Source: Stomoxys calcitrans (taxonomy: Eukaryota > Arthropoda > Insecta > Diptera > Muscidae). Taken from it: a DNA stretch of 64,000 nt. Positions 22,219 through 32,064 of this stretch are shown here, in pieces (positions within the stretch are counted from its first letter, which is position 1; the number at the start of each line of letters is the position of its first letter). Under the pieces are notes generated by a model, which was not told the origin of the DNA, did no database searches, and saw only the letters and a list, made by a program, of their open reading frames with translations. The stretch lies in contig NC_081554.1 of the NCBI RefSeq assembly GCF_963082655.1, positions 48,759,169 to 48,823,168 of the forward strand, in the 5' to 3' direction. The position numbers were made by a program, and so were the translations under genes.

Positions 22219-23161
22219 ATGTTGGTGACGATTTTCAAATACTCATTAATCGTTCTCTGGTTGGAGCAGGTAACATAGGCCTCATATGGGTTGCCCAAAA
22301 AGTAATTGCGGATTTTTTAAAAGAAAGTAAATGCATTTTTAATAAAGCTTAGAATGAACTTTAATCAAATATACTTTTTACACTTTTTTTCTAAAGCAAG
22401 CTAAAAGTAACAGCTGATAACTGACAGAAGAAAGAATGCAATTACAGAGTCACAAGCTGTGAACAAATTTGTCAACGCCGGCTATATGAAAAATCCTCAA
22501 TTACTTTTTGGGCAACCCATTACATAGTTACTAATATTTTTAATCAATATGGGAATATTTTTAATAAATTTCAGTTCTATTGTGGCCAATTTACAATGAA
22601 AAAAATTAATTGTAAATCATTTGATCCGGAATTTTCTAAATTTGATTTGTGTCAGATCGCACCTACCTCAAAGAACTTTCCGGGAATGTCGATTACTATA
22701 CGATTTTTTCAGTTGCCCATTAAAAATGCTCAAATTCGTGTTATATTGGGGTCTTGCAGTGAAACACGCGTGCCAGCTCTAAATCAAAGCTGGGATGCCT
22801 GTGCTTTTATGAAAGATCGTAAAACTAATAGGGCACTGGGTCGCTTATACCAATACATTGAGCCGTATACCAATATTAACCATACCTGTCCCTATAACGT
22901 AAGTTGAACCCAATTTCCAAATACCCCTTGAAATGTTAAGGAAACATCGTGAACCCGAAACTTCCTTAAACTTCTTTCTTAATTTTTTTTGTTTTTTCTT
23001 TTGTTTTAACACAGCATGATATACACATTGCGAATTTTACGTTGTCTGGCCAACGACCCATGCTACCGGTGTTTAATGGCGAGTACTTTGCTAGAATCGA
23101 AGCATCAATTGATGGCAAAAAGCGATTATCCATAGATGTTATTTCCGACTACAAACTTTAG
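22219..23161 (+). CDS. DUF1091 secreted protein, intact three-exon gene
   Basis: Predicted 173-residue secreted protein of the DUF1091 family, insect proteins related to the ML/CheB lipid-binding group; the ligand is unknown. Exon 1, 22219-22269: MLVTIFKYSLIVLWLEQ, a hydrophobic signal peptide, donor GTAACA. Exon 2, 22575-22898, after TTTCAG: FYCGQF, INCKSFDPEF, DLCQIAP, IRFFQLPIKNAQIRV, NQSWDACAFMKDRKTNRAL, YTNINHTCPYN, donor GTAAGT. Exon 3, 23015-23161: HDIHIANF, LPVFNGEYFARIEASIDGK to TAG. Both introns fall between codons. Intron 1 contains a whole MITE (22287-22519). This is the intact partner of the pseudogene at 3175-3818. No lesion seen. Its upstream DNA lacks the TATA/CACTASAGT arrangement of the minus-strand paralogues. 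Expression is not demonstrable here. Confidence 0.88.
22287..22519 (-). mobile_element. Mariner MITE in intron 1 of the DUF1091 gene
   Basis: Typical ~233-bp copy with TGGGTTGCCCAAAA termini, starting 17 bp past the splice donor at 22270. The homologous intron of the 3-kb pseudogene lacks it (60-bp intron), so it arrived after the duplication. Confidence 0.9.
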
Positions 23162-23345
23162 GTGCATGGCCCCAATTTACAATGGGGATTTTACCGAGTG
23201 TTTTTTTGCAAGCACATGTAAATGTTACTAATTGTATGTCTAAAGGTGTTTATTTCCGTGCATTTTCAATAATAAAAAACACCAAAGTTGATTTCATTGT
23301 GTAGACTAATGAAACTCTGTTTGAAAAATACCATTAATGAAAATA

Positions 23346-24281
23346 TTGGGTTGCCCAAAAAGTAATTGCGGATTTTTTAAAAGAAAGTAAATGCATTTTT
23401 AATAAAACTTAGAATGAACTTTAATCAAATATATAATTGCCATTTTGTTCGATAACCTTTTGCCATCTTCCTGGCAAATTTAGTATTCCACGCTCATAGA
23501 ACTTCTGGCCTTTATCTGCAAAAAACTGAACCAAGTGCGATTTTATAGCCTCATCATTGCCGAAAGTTTTACCATTTAAGAAGTTCTGCAAAGATCGAAA
23601 TAAATGGTAGTCTGATGGTGCAAGGTCAGGGCTATATGATGGATGCATCAAAAGTTCTCAGCCAAGCTCGCTCAGTTTTTGGCGAGTGACCAAAGATGTG
23701 TGCGGTCTAGCGTTGTCCTGGTGGAATATGACACCTTTACGATTGACCAATTCTGGTCGCTTCTCCTTGATGGCTGTATTCAATTTGTCCAATTGTTGAC
23801 AGTAAACATCCGAATTAATCGTTTGGTTCCTTGGAAGCAGCTCAAAATATACCACACCCTTCCAATCCCACCAAACAGACAGCATAACCTTCTTTTGGTG
23901 GACATCAGCCTTTGAAGTGGTTTGAGCTGGTTCACCATGCTTGGACCATGATCGTTTTCGACTAACGTTGTTGTAAACAATCCATTTTTCATCTCCAGTT
24001 ATGATTCGTTTTAAAAACGGATCGAATTCATTGCGTTTAAGGTGCATATCCCAAGCGTTGATTCGGTTTGTTAAATGAATTTCTTTCAAAACATGTGGTA
24101 CCCAAATATCAAGCTTTTTCACCAGTCCAAGGCTTTTTATGTGATAATGAACGGTTGATTTTGGTATATTTAACTTCTCTTCTCTCTCACGCTCAGTTAC
24201 ATGACGATCCAATTCGATTAATGCTTAAAATTTGTCAACGCCCACTATATGAAAAATCAGCAATTATTTTGGGCAACCCAA
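23346..24281 (-). mobile_element. Mariner element, transposase-bearing parent type of the MITEs
   Basis: 936 bp bounded by inverted TTGGGTTGCCCAAAA termini and TA on each side. It carries a minus-strand transposase frame. Outside the frame its ends match the MITEs; an internal deletion has fused the 5' leader (…GACAAATTTT) to the middle of the DNA-binding domain. Confidence 0.93.
23424..24212 (-). pseudogene. Mariner transposase, N-truncated with one internal stop
   Basis: Encodes most of a mariner DD34D transposase, which cuts and pastes the element at TA sites. From the first Met of the open frame: second HTH helix region (EKLNIPKSTVHYHIKSLGL, 12-30), signature WVPHVL (37-42), first catalytic Asp in ITGDEKWIV (74), second in FHQDNARPHTS (166). 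A TGA stop follows LSELG where the family has Trp; reading through it gives LLMHPSYSPDLAPSDYHLF. The third Asp is exactly 35 residues after the second (DD34D), and the protein ends NGNYIFD. The first DNA-binding helices are deleted. A single nonsense change plus the N-terminal loss make it inactive, but it is otherwise little decayed, suggesting recent activity of the family. Confidence 0.93.
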
Positions 24282-24302
24282 TAGTTTGAAATATAGTCCA
24301 GA

Positions 24303-24552
24303 AACAGTTTAGAATGTAGTCTGAGATAGCGTAGTTATCCCCATCGCTCTCAGTTTTGTTGAGAGGCTTGGTGCGAATGATCCTAACACTCTCACCCATG
24401 AGGAGAGCGGCTTCCTTAATTGTGCTCGGAGATTCGCTGCACAGACTACCCCAAAAGCTACTAACTTAGATTCGGAAACGGCACAGCGGTCTGCCAAAAG
24501 GTTGCGGTCACTTGAAGGGCAGACCATCCCCTGAAGAACAAAGACGGATGGA
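24303..24552 (-). repeat. Repeat X copy
   Basis: On the minus strand it has an open frame CAVSESKLVAFGVVCAAN then LRAQLRKPLSS and FAPSLSTKLRAMGITTL, partly kept in copies at 1.1 kb and 4.6 kb. No family recognised. Confidence 0.6.
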
Positions 24553-24589
24553 GTAGGCTAGAAATGGACTCAAAAGACCCAATAGCTGC

Positions 24590-26060
24590 GGTGGTGACAT
24601 CAGACCGTGGCATGTTTTTCTCCCCTCCTAGCGTGTTCTTCTTCCCTCCGAGAGTAATACTTCAAGCGCACAACTAATCGTCATACTAATTAATGAGGAA
24701 GAGACAGATTAACCAGAGGGATGCACAGTTCGTCCCCAGCTTTTATGTAAAGGTGGTATTTCCGACTCGGTTTCAGACAGCGACAGTGTCCATGAAACAG
24801 TCATCGCAGCCGAATCGAGAGATGAGGGCAGCGGGATGACGGAAGAGGTGAACGATGGCTTTGCTAAGCTCACAAGCAAACCGGGAAAGCGATCCGGGGC
24901 ATGACGAAGGAGACAAGGGAATATGCACCGGCAGCGCAATCACAGCCATTACAGAAGGGGAAGATGGTCGCTGAGTGCCAGAGTGGTAAGGAAGCACAAC
25001 AGAGATGAGATGATATCGGCTGTGTATTCGGTAAGATTCCACCAGATTGTCGATCTCAGGTGAGGCATTTGGTAAACGATCGGGTTATCGAGCATGTGTT
25101 GAACTCTGAAGGGGGTTAAACCCATACGAATTATGAGCTATGTATATAGAGGGGACATCTTGACGCTGCACTTTGCGTCAGTGGCAGTATTGATACCGTC
25201 AAAAAGCTCTTTGGGAAGTATCCACACTCCCTTGGGCGTAAAGCATGCCCTTGTGAAAAAGATGGACATCCCACAGCTCACAAAGGCGACGGTCTTCATG
25301 AAGGATGTGGGCGGCGAAATCGCGACGGAACGCATAATGGAAGTCTTCAACAAGCAAAACCAAGAGTTTGTCGTGAAAAATGGAAGGTGGGCATTGATCA
25401 AGTCTCCGTGACAAGCCTGGCTAAGACTACGGGGCCATGGCCAACTTTTTCAAGATTGGGAAGACAAGTATAGACAAATATCCTCTAAGAGATGAGATGA
25501 TATCAGCTGTGCATCCGATAGAGTTCCACCAGATTGTCGATCTAAGGTGAGGCATTTGGTAAACAATCGGGTTATCGAGCATGTGTTGAACCCTGAAAAG
25601 GGGGGCGAGCAGGGCAGGGGCGAGAGACTCAACACAGCCTAACAAACAGGGACCCGAAGATGGAACTATCAACGACGTTTTCGAGATTAGGAAGACTAGG
25701 ATGGATAAAGATCCTTATGCTGAGACATCAGGCAGATTCAGTGACAGAGAACTCTATGCCGCCTAACGTACAGGGAGCAGGCGATGAGACAAAGACCTAC
25801 TCCCAAGAAGTCCATTTACTCAAGATTTGTAAGACTAGCATAGACAAAGATCCAAATATTGGAACATCGGGCAGTGCAGGGACTGTAGACTCAATACAGA
25901 ACGAATAGGAACCTGATGATGGAACCATTACCGAATTTTTCAAGACTCGCAAGACTAGGATAGGTGAAAACATCAGGCAGGGCAGTGACGGGAAACTCAA
26001 TGCAGCCTAAAGAACAGGCAGCGGACGATCACCCACTTCCAAAAAACCCATCTAATTGAG
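24590..26060 (+). pseudogene. LINE-L ORF1 copy with DUF4780-like domain
   Basis: Broken ORF1 of LINE-L. The 5' part (24700-25100) reads SDSVSDSDSVHETV and EGSGMTEEVNDGFAKL-like acidic coding. The central part (25120-25415) reads LTLHFAS, HTPLGVKHALVKKMD, IPQLTKATVFMKDVGGEIAT, VFNKQNQEFVVKNGRWALI, close to DUF4780 domains seen in insect retroelement ORF1 proteins. The tail (25440-26030) is a series of ~100-bp imperfect repeats encoding (D/E)DGTI-(T/N)(D/E)-F-xIRKTRxDKDP-type units. It ends in ...IEVIQINLYQV, the start motif of the ORF2 endonuclease. Several frameshifts and stops. Confidence 0.7.
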
Positions 26061-26290
26061 GTCATCCAGATAAATCTATATCAAGTTATGATCCATAACT
26101 ATGGTCCATTCGGACCATAATAGAATGAACGTTGGAGACCATAGTAGAAGTCATTGTGTAAAATTTCAGCCAAATCGAATAAAAGTTGCGTCCTTTAGGA
26201 GTTCAAAAAGTAAAATAGGGAGATTGTTTTATAGGGGAGCTACAATAGGCTATACACCGATTCAGACCATATTTGGGGCACGCTATGAAA
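26061..26290 (-). mobile_element. Helentron-like subtype A fragment
   Basis: Matches the variant internal units also seen at 46630-46830 (GTAGAAGTCATTGTGTAAAA, ATAGGGGAGCTACAATAGGC). Confidence 0.55.
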
Positions 26291-26880
26291 ATTTTGGCCA
26301 GACGAGGCGCCAGATAGTCTGCCTCTTTCTGTAGTAACGCCGGAAATATTCCATCAGGTCCGGGTGACTTGAACGGGTTGAAGCTCCTCAAGGATTCCTT
26401 CATCATAAATTCCGTTCTTCTATACCTTCGATCTACCTCATTATTCTAAGATTCCGGTGTCTCCGTGAGTCCCTTCGTATCCTGTGGAAAGTGGGTTTTC
26501 ATCAAAAGCCTCAACATGTCCTCCATTGTCTCTGCCCTCACTCTCTTGTCATCTACTAAAGTTTCAGTTTGGACATTGGCTTTTGAGAGAAACTTTTTAA
26601 TCTTGGCTGCGTCGTTACCGCTATCGACCTGTTCGAAGAAAAGCTTCCAGAAGGCACGTTTTGCCGCTCTGGTAATCTTGTGTAATATACATACTAATAA
26701 ACTTCCGCTTTTTAACGACGTGTTCTGTTAAAAAGTCTGCGGACCTCTTTCCCAATATTGCGAATCTCTCCGGTCATCCAGCGTTTTTCTTGAGCTGGTT
26801 GCCTCTCCCGATGAGGACAACTATCTTCGAAGGACAAGAACTCTGTCAGGGTTTGGTCCCGCTTACCAGTACCAGTTTTG
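26291..26880 (-). pseudogene. LINE endonuclease-RT linker fragment
   Basis: The minus strand reads SFNPFKSPGPDGIFPALLQK (26380-26325), the conserved entry motif of Jockey/LOA-type reverse transcriptases. Upstream (toward 26880) is decayed linker coding (ERQPAQEKRWMTGEIR, SFEDSCPH). Heavily frameshifted. Confidence 0.65.
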
Positions 26881-26914
26881 CCGTTTTTGGTTGGTTCCTA
26901 CCAAATTTGGTAGA

Positions 26915-27150
26915 TTGGGTTGCCCAAGAAGTAATTGCGGATTTTTCATATAGTCGGCGTTGAAAAATTTTTTCACAGCTTGTGACTCTGTAATTGCATT
27001 CTTTCTTCTGTCAGTTATCAGCTGTTACTTTTAGCTTGCTTTGGAAAAAAAGTGTAAAAAAGTATATTTGATTAAAGTTCATTCTAAGTTTTATTAAAAA
27101 TGCATTTACTTTCTTTTAAAAAATCCGCAATTACTTTTTGGGCAACCAAA
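26915..27150 (+). mobile_element. Mariner MITE
   Basis: TTGGGTTGCCCAAGAAGT start, inverted GGGCAACC end, and internal GCTTGTGACTCTGTAATTGC block as in the other copies. Confidence 0.88.
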
Positions 27151-27319
27151 TACCAACTTCAGTACTGAAAAAAATCGCAGGGTCTTCTTGTCGTTTCAGT
27201 GAATTCGTTAAGAATGCAAAATAAAACTATGGATGTCGAGGTGCCAAATTCTATATTAAGGGTTCTCTCTGCTTCAACTTGCAGGAAAAACACCTAAGTT
27301 CTGATATTGACTACAACTG

Positions 27320-27690
27320 GCACGAGTGTTAAACGATCTCTTCGAAATTTCGTTAAAATCTGAGTAAGAAATGTGACTTTTCTCCATTCAATGCCTCAAC
27401 CACAAATATGGTCAGATCTGGATCCAGATATTGAGGGGTCTATGCAAATCCCTGTAACAGAGAAAATAAGTAGAAAATGCGCATTCTGAGTTCAAACTCT
27501 TTAAGATTCTCTGAAGATTTCTCATCGCGATATCAGTATAAATGGAGCTACATCAAGTTATAGGCCATATTTGAACTTAAAGCTGCATAGTCAACAAACA
27601 GACGGACGGATCTTGTGCATACTTTTTAGGGTTGCAAATGGAATGGAATGACAAAATGGCCAACTCTTTGGTGGTGGGTATAAAAGCATA
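27320..27690 (-). mobile_element. Helentron-like subtype B/C 5' fragment
   Basis: Degenerate unit, then GACGGACGGATCTTGTGC, TAGGGTTGCAAATGGAATG and TTTGGTGGTGGGTATAAAAG, the 5' terminal arrangement in reverse. Confidence 0.5.
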
Positions 27691-27874
27691 TACCGCATTT
27701 TTGGTTGTAGAACATTTGGTAGCTTTTGGCCGGGTTTGGTAGAATTTTTCTTAAATTTTGGTAGAAAATAATTTCCTTGAGTGGCAGCACTGGTTAACAC
27801 TACCCCACGAAATGTGGTGAGAGTTCGCATCGCACCCTATTAGTACCTTGTTTCTTGTCTGTTTTACTTTCCTC

Positions 27875-30213
27875 ACGATTTGAACCGTACTTGGCACAGT
27901 TATTGGAAATCAGGACGAAACGCCTCATGCAAAATTTCACCCAAATCAGATCATAATTGCGCCCTCTAGAGGCTCAAGAAGTCAGGACCCCAGATCGGTT
28001 TAGATGACAGTTATATCAGGAGATAGAACAATTTAAACCATTGTTAACACAGTCGTTGGAAATCATAGCAAAACACCTCACGTACAATTTCAGCCAAATC
28101 GGATGAAAATTGCTCCCTCTAGTGGTTCAAGAAGTCAAGCCCCAGATCGGTTTAGATGACAGCTATAACAGGATATGGACCGATTTAAACCATCACTTGC
28201 ACAGTTGTTGGAAATCATAACAAAACACTTCATGCAAAATTTCACCCAAATCGGATAACAATTGGACCCTCTAGAGGCTCAAGATGCCAAGACCCCAGAT
28301 CGGTTTATATGGCAGCTATATCAGGATATGGACCGATTTATACCATCCCTAGCACAGTTGTGGGAAATCATAATAAAGCACCTCATGAAAAATTTCAGCC
28401 AAATCGGATAATAATTGCGCACTGTAGAGGCTCAAGAAGTCAAGATCCAAGATCGGTTTACATGACAGCTATATCAGGATATGGACCGATATGACCCATT
28501 TACAATCCCAACCGAACTACACCTATAAGAAGTATTTGTGCAAAATTTTAAGCGGCTAGCTTTTCTCCTTCGAAAGTTAGCGTGATTTCGACAGACAGAC
28601 GGACGGATGGACGGACGGATGGACAGATGGACGGACTGATGGAGGAAGGACGGACGGAAGGACGGACGGAAGGACGGACGGAAGGACGGACGGAAGGACG
28701 GACGGAAGGACGGACGGAAGGACGGACGGAAGGACGGACGGAAGGACGGACGGAAGGACGGACGGAAGGACGGACGGAAGGACGGACGGAAGGACGGACG
28801 GAAGGACGGACGGAAGGACGGACGGAAGGACGGACGGAAGGACGGACGGAAGGACGGACGGAAGGACGGACGGAAGGACGGACGGAAGGACGGACGGAAG
28901 GACGGACGGAAGGACGGACGGAAGGACGGACGGAAGGACGGACGGAAGGACGGACGGAAGGACGGACGGAAGGACGGACGGAAGGACGGACGGAAGGACG
29001 GACGGAAGGACGGACGGAAGGACGGACGGAAGGACGGACGGAAGGACGGACGGAAGGACGGACGGAAGGACGGACGGAAGGACGGACGGAAGGACGGACG
29101 GAAGGACGGACGGAAGGACGGACGGAAGGACGGACGGAAGGACGGACGGAAGGACGGACGGAAGGACGGACGGAAGGACGGACGGAAGGACGGACGGAAG
29201 GACGGACGGAAGGACGGACGGAAGGACGGACGGAAGGACGGACGGAAGGACGGACGGAAGGACGGACGGAAGGACGGACGGAAGGACGGACGGAAGGACG
29301 GACGGAAGGACGGACGGAAGGACGGACGGAAGGACGGACGGAAGGACGGACGGAAGGACGGACGGAAGGACGGACGGAAGGACGGACGGAAGGACGGACG
29401 GAAGGACGGAAGGACGGAAGGACGGACGGAAGGACGGACGGAAGGACGGACGGAAGGACGGACGGAAGGACGGACGGAAGGACGGACGGAAGGACGGACG
29501 GAAGGACGGACGGAAGGACGGACGGAAGGACGGACGGAAGGACGGACGGAAGGACGGACGGAAGGACGGACGGAAGGACGGACGGAAGGACGGACGGAAG
29601 GACGGACGGACGGAAGGACGGACGGACGGAAGGACGGACGGACGGAAGGACGGACGGAAGGACGGACGGAAGGACGGACGGAAGGACGGACGGAAGGACG
29701 GAAGGACGGACGGAAGGACGGACGGAAGGACGGACGGAAGGACGGACGGAAGGACGGACGGAAGGACGGACGGAAGGACGGACGGAAGGACGGACGGAAG
29801 GACGGACGGAAGGACGGACGGAAGGACGGACGGAAGGACGGACGGAAGGACGGACGGAAGGACGGACGGAAGGACGGACGGAAGGACGGACGGAAGGACG
29901 GACGGAAGGACGGACGGAAGGACGGACGGAAGGAGGGACGGAAGGACGGACGGAAGGACGGACGGAAGGACGGACGGAAGGACGGACGGAAGGACGGACG
30001 GAAGGACGGACCGAAGGACGGACGGAAGGACGGACGGAAGGACGGACGGAAGGACGGACGGAAGGACGGACGGAAGGACGGACGGAAGGACGGACGAAAG
30101 GACGGACGGAAGGACGGACGGAAGGACGGACGAAAGGACGGACGGAAGGACGGACGGAAGGAAGGAAGGACGGACGAAATAAGTATACCCATCCTATGGC
30201 GGAGGATATATTG
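27875..30213 (-). mobile_element. Helentron-like element, subtype A, with expanded GTCY tract
   Basis: Minus-strand element. Four internal units lie at 27875-28590 (ATCGGTTTATATGGCAGCTA, ACACCTCATGCAAAATTTC), then AAGCGGCTAGCTTTTCTCC. A hugely expanded tetranucleotide tract follows (28592-30178), and the 5' end GTATACCCATCCTATGG...CGGAGGATATATTG lies at ~30185-30213. The 3' end is truncated at 27875. The usual GTCY tract here is 15-60 bp; in this copy it is ~1.6 kb. Confidence 0.85.
28592..30178. repeat. 1.6-kb GACG/GAAG array (GTCY microsatellite, 12-bp higher-order unit)
   Basis: Nearly pure tetranucleotides GACG and GAAG arranged mostly as the 12-mer GAAGGACGGACG, repeated on the order of 130 times. 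Occasional phase changes occur, with an extra or missing 4-mer near 29400-29420, 29590-29640 and 29697, and single substitutions near 29935, 30010, 30095 and 30132. The left edge is mixed (GACGGATGGACG). Both strands are open throughout because the unit lacks stops; this is not a gene. Confidence 0.97.
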
Positions 30214-30342
30214 TAAAAACCTGTTTCATCTCTCAGATGCTGTCTAGAAACTACTGTTGTATAGAACGCAAACTTCCAGATACTTCATAACCAATCAGTC
30301 TAAGTATGGCATTAAAATTTCATTGCTTTTATTGAAATATTA

Positions 30343-30578
30343 TTGGGTTGCCCAAAAAGTAATTGTGGATTTTTTAAAAGAAAGTAAATGCATTTTTAAT
30401 AAAACTTAGAATGAACTTTAATCAAATATACTTTTTTTATACTTTTTTTTCTAAAGCAAGCTAAAAATAACAGCTGATAACTGACAGAAGAAAGAATGCA
30501 ATTACAGAGTCACAAGCTGTGAAAAAATTTGTCAACGCCGACTATATGAAAAATCCGCAATTACTTTTTGGGCAACCA
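30343..30578 (-). mobile_element. Mariner MITE at the 3' flank of a DUF1091 gene
   Basis: TTGGGTTGCCCAAAA start and inverted end. It lies ~10 bp beyond the poly(A) signal (AATAAA on minus at 30333-30328) of the gene at 30751-31394. Confidence 0.9.
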
Positions 30579-30750
30579 TACATAGTACATATAGTGAAGG
30601 AATTTTTACGTTAACATGTAATAATGAAAACCATTTTGATAAATCTTATTGAATATATAGAATACAACTAAATGGATTGAATCAATTATTGTTACAGTTC
30701 AAACAATCATTGCAATGCCAATTAAATTAACATATACAAGGACAGTTACC

Positions 30751-31394
30751 TTACCGTTTAGAGTATGTTAATTTTATCAAAGCTGATCGCTTGCCATTTA
30801 AAGAAGCATCAATAAATGAAATAACTTCTTCGCCGAAGAGGATAAACTTGGATTCCGTTGCAAACTGAGGCATCTTTTTGAAATGTATATCTTGCTATGG
30901 TCAAGAAAAGTAAAAAAACATCAAATAATAATAAGTGAATAAGATTATTGAACTTTACTCACGTTATAAGGACAAGAGTGATTTATATTGGAGAATTCCT
31001 TCAAAGCTGGTTTAATCCAATCATTAAATGCCCGATTGCTTTTGCGGTTGTTTAAAAGACCACATACATCCCAGGTTTCATTATAGAGCGTTATAACGCC
31101 TGGAACGGTTATGGTAACCCTTGTCCTCACATTTCTTAAAGGAAGTTTGAACACTCGAATCATGACGGTTAGTTCTGATACTTTTTTAGAGATTGGCACC
31201 AGTTCACAGGCCTCGAATTCTACCATCTTGGGATCAAGAACTTCACATTCAATTTTCGTCAATCCATGTTTAAAACAAGAAAACTGAAATTTTCCAAGAA
31301 ACAGTCTTCCACCAGTCTTTATCATATATTGATAATCAATTACCTTTGGAATAAATAGAATCATCGTAAAATAGGTTAAAAGATTCCGCAGCAT
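30751..31394 (-). CDS. DUF1091 secreted protein, intact three-exon gene
   Basis: Predicted 171-residue secreted DUF1091 protein. Exon 1, 31394-31344: signal peptide MLRNLLTYFTMILFIPK, donor GTAATT. Exon 2, 31283-30963, after TTTCAG: FSCFKHGLTKIEC, VEFEACELVPISKK, IRVFKLPLRNVRTRV, VITLYNETWDVCGLLNNRK, RAFNDWIKP, SNINHSCPYN, donor GTGAGT. Exon 3, 30894-30751: QDIHFKKMPQF, KFILFGEEV, IDASLNGKRSALIKLTYSKR, stop TAA. Introns are 60 and 68 bp, both between codons. Cysteines of the family (KIEC, EAC, DVC, HSC) are kept. The upstream CACTCTAGTGATCA block (31435-31448) and GGAAATGAA (31542) match the paralogues; the TATA position is weaker (TAAAAAT). Oddity: Gln replaces the usual His at the exon 3 start. 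Confidence 0.88.
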
Positions 31395-31434
31395 TTTTGT
31401 GATATTTTTGGATTCGGGTTTAATTAAAAATCTG

Positions 31435-31480
31435 CACTCTAGTGATCAATAATTTTCTTTTTAATATCCATTTTTAGATT
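31435..31480 (-). promoter_or_regulatory. Core promoter of the 31-kb DUF1091 gene
   Basis: Minus strand TGATCACTAGAGTG (31448-31435), with a weak TATA-like TAAAAAT ~31 bp upstream. Positions match the paralogue promoters at 14.4, 36.1, 44.2 and 59.1 kb. Confidence 0.5.
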
Positions 31481-31769
31481 TTTATGAGCATTTGCTCAGT
31501 AATGTTTTTCAATTACACTTATCCATCAATTAATTTATATAGGAAATGAAACATTTATTTATAGCTGTATACATTGAACAGCTTTTACACAAGGAGAAAA
31601 ATTATGATGGTCGTGGGTGGTATAGGTTTCTCATATATAGTACAATACTAGCTGAACCTTTATTTTCGACAATTAAAGAGCTTTTAGTGAAATACCATGC
31701 TACGAAAATAGTATATCGCTTGACTAATAGTCTAACGATATAAGTGCCTTTATCTGAATCCCATATGAT

Positions 31770-32060
31770 CTTTATTGGTCTACGAATTTAAGTTTGGATG
31801 TAAGGTGTACCCCATTCTTTAAATACTCGATTTCAGTCCGATATTCTCATGATGTGTTATTTAGGGGTGCTTTCGGGGGTGAGGTGGTCCCTCAGACACT
31901 TGGCCCTGAAAAATATCAGCATCGTGCTCTTCTCCCAAATAACGTCCCCCAAACATATGGCCCCATAATTGGTTATCAAATTCGTTTTCTAATCTCCAAT
32001 ACTTTTCATTAAGCCACAGAAAATTTGTACCGAAAGTGGGTATTAACTCTTGCTCCTTTC
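31770..32060 (+). repeat. Repeat E copy
   Basis: Blocks AAATACTCGATTTCAGTCCG, TTTCGGGGGTGAGGTGGTCC and CAGACACTTGGCCC resemble 12740-12860 and 61380-61520. The preceding 31545-31769 carries the upstream DNA shared by the DUF1091 genes, plus unassigned sequence. Confidence 0.45.
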
Positions 32061-32064
32061 ATTA

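Noticed and set aside
22596..22907. Start of the 22-kb DUF1091 protein at the ATG at 22596
   Set aside because: Similarity to paralogues continues upstream to the splice acceptor (FYCGQFT), and a signal-peptide exon with a good donor lies at 22219; the 3-kb copy has no ATG here.
25133..25411. 92-codon frame as an independent gene
   Set aside because: The same peptide occurs in the LINE-L copy at 57.7-57.9 kb, adjacent to ORF1 repeats; it is retroelement ORF1.
28474..30216. Overlapping open frames of 572 and 544 codons on opposite strands
   Set aside because: They are pure tetranucleotide repeat without stops, inside a Helentron-like element, on both strands at once; no protein is expected.
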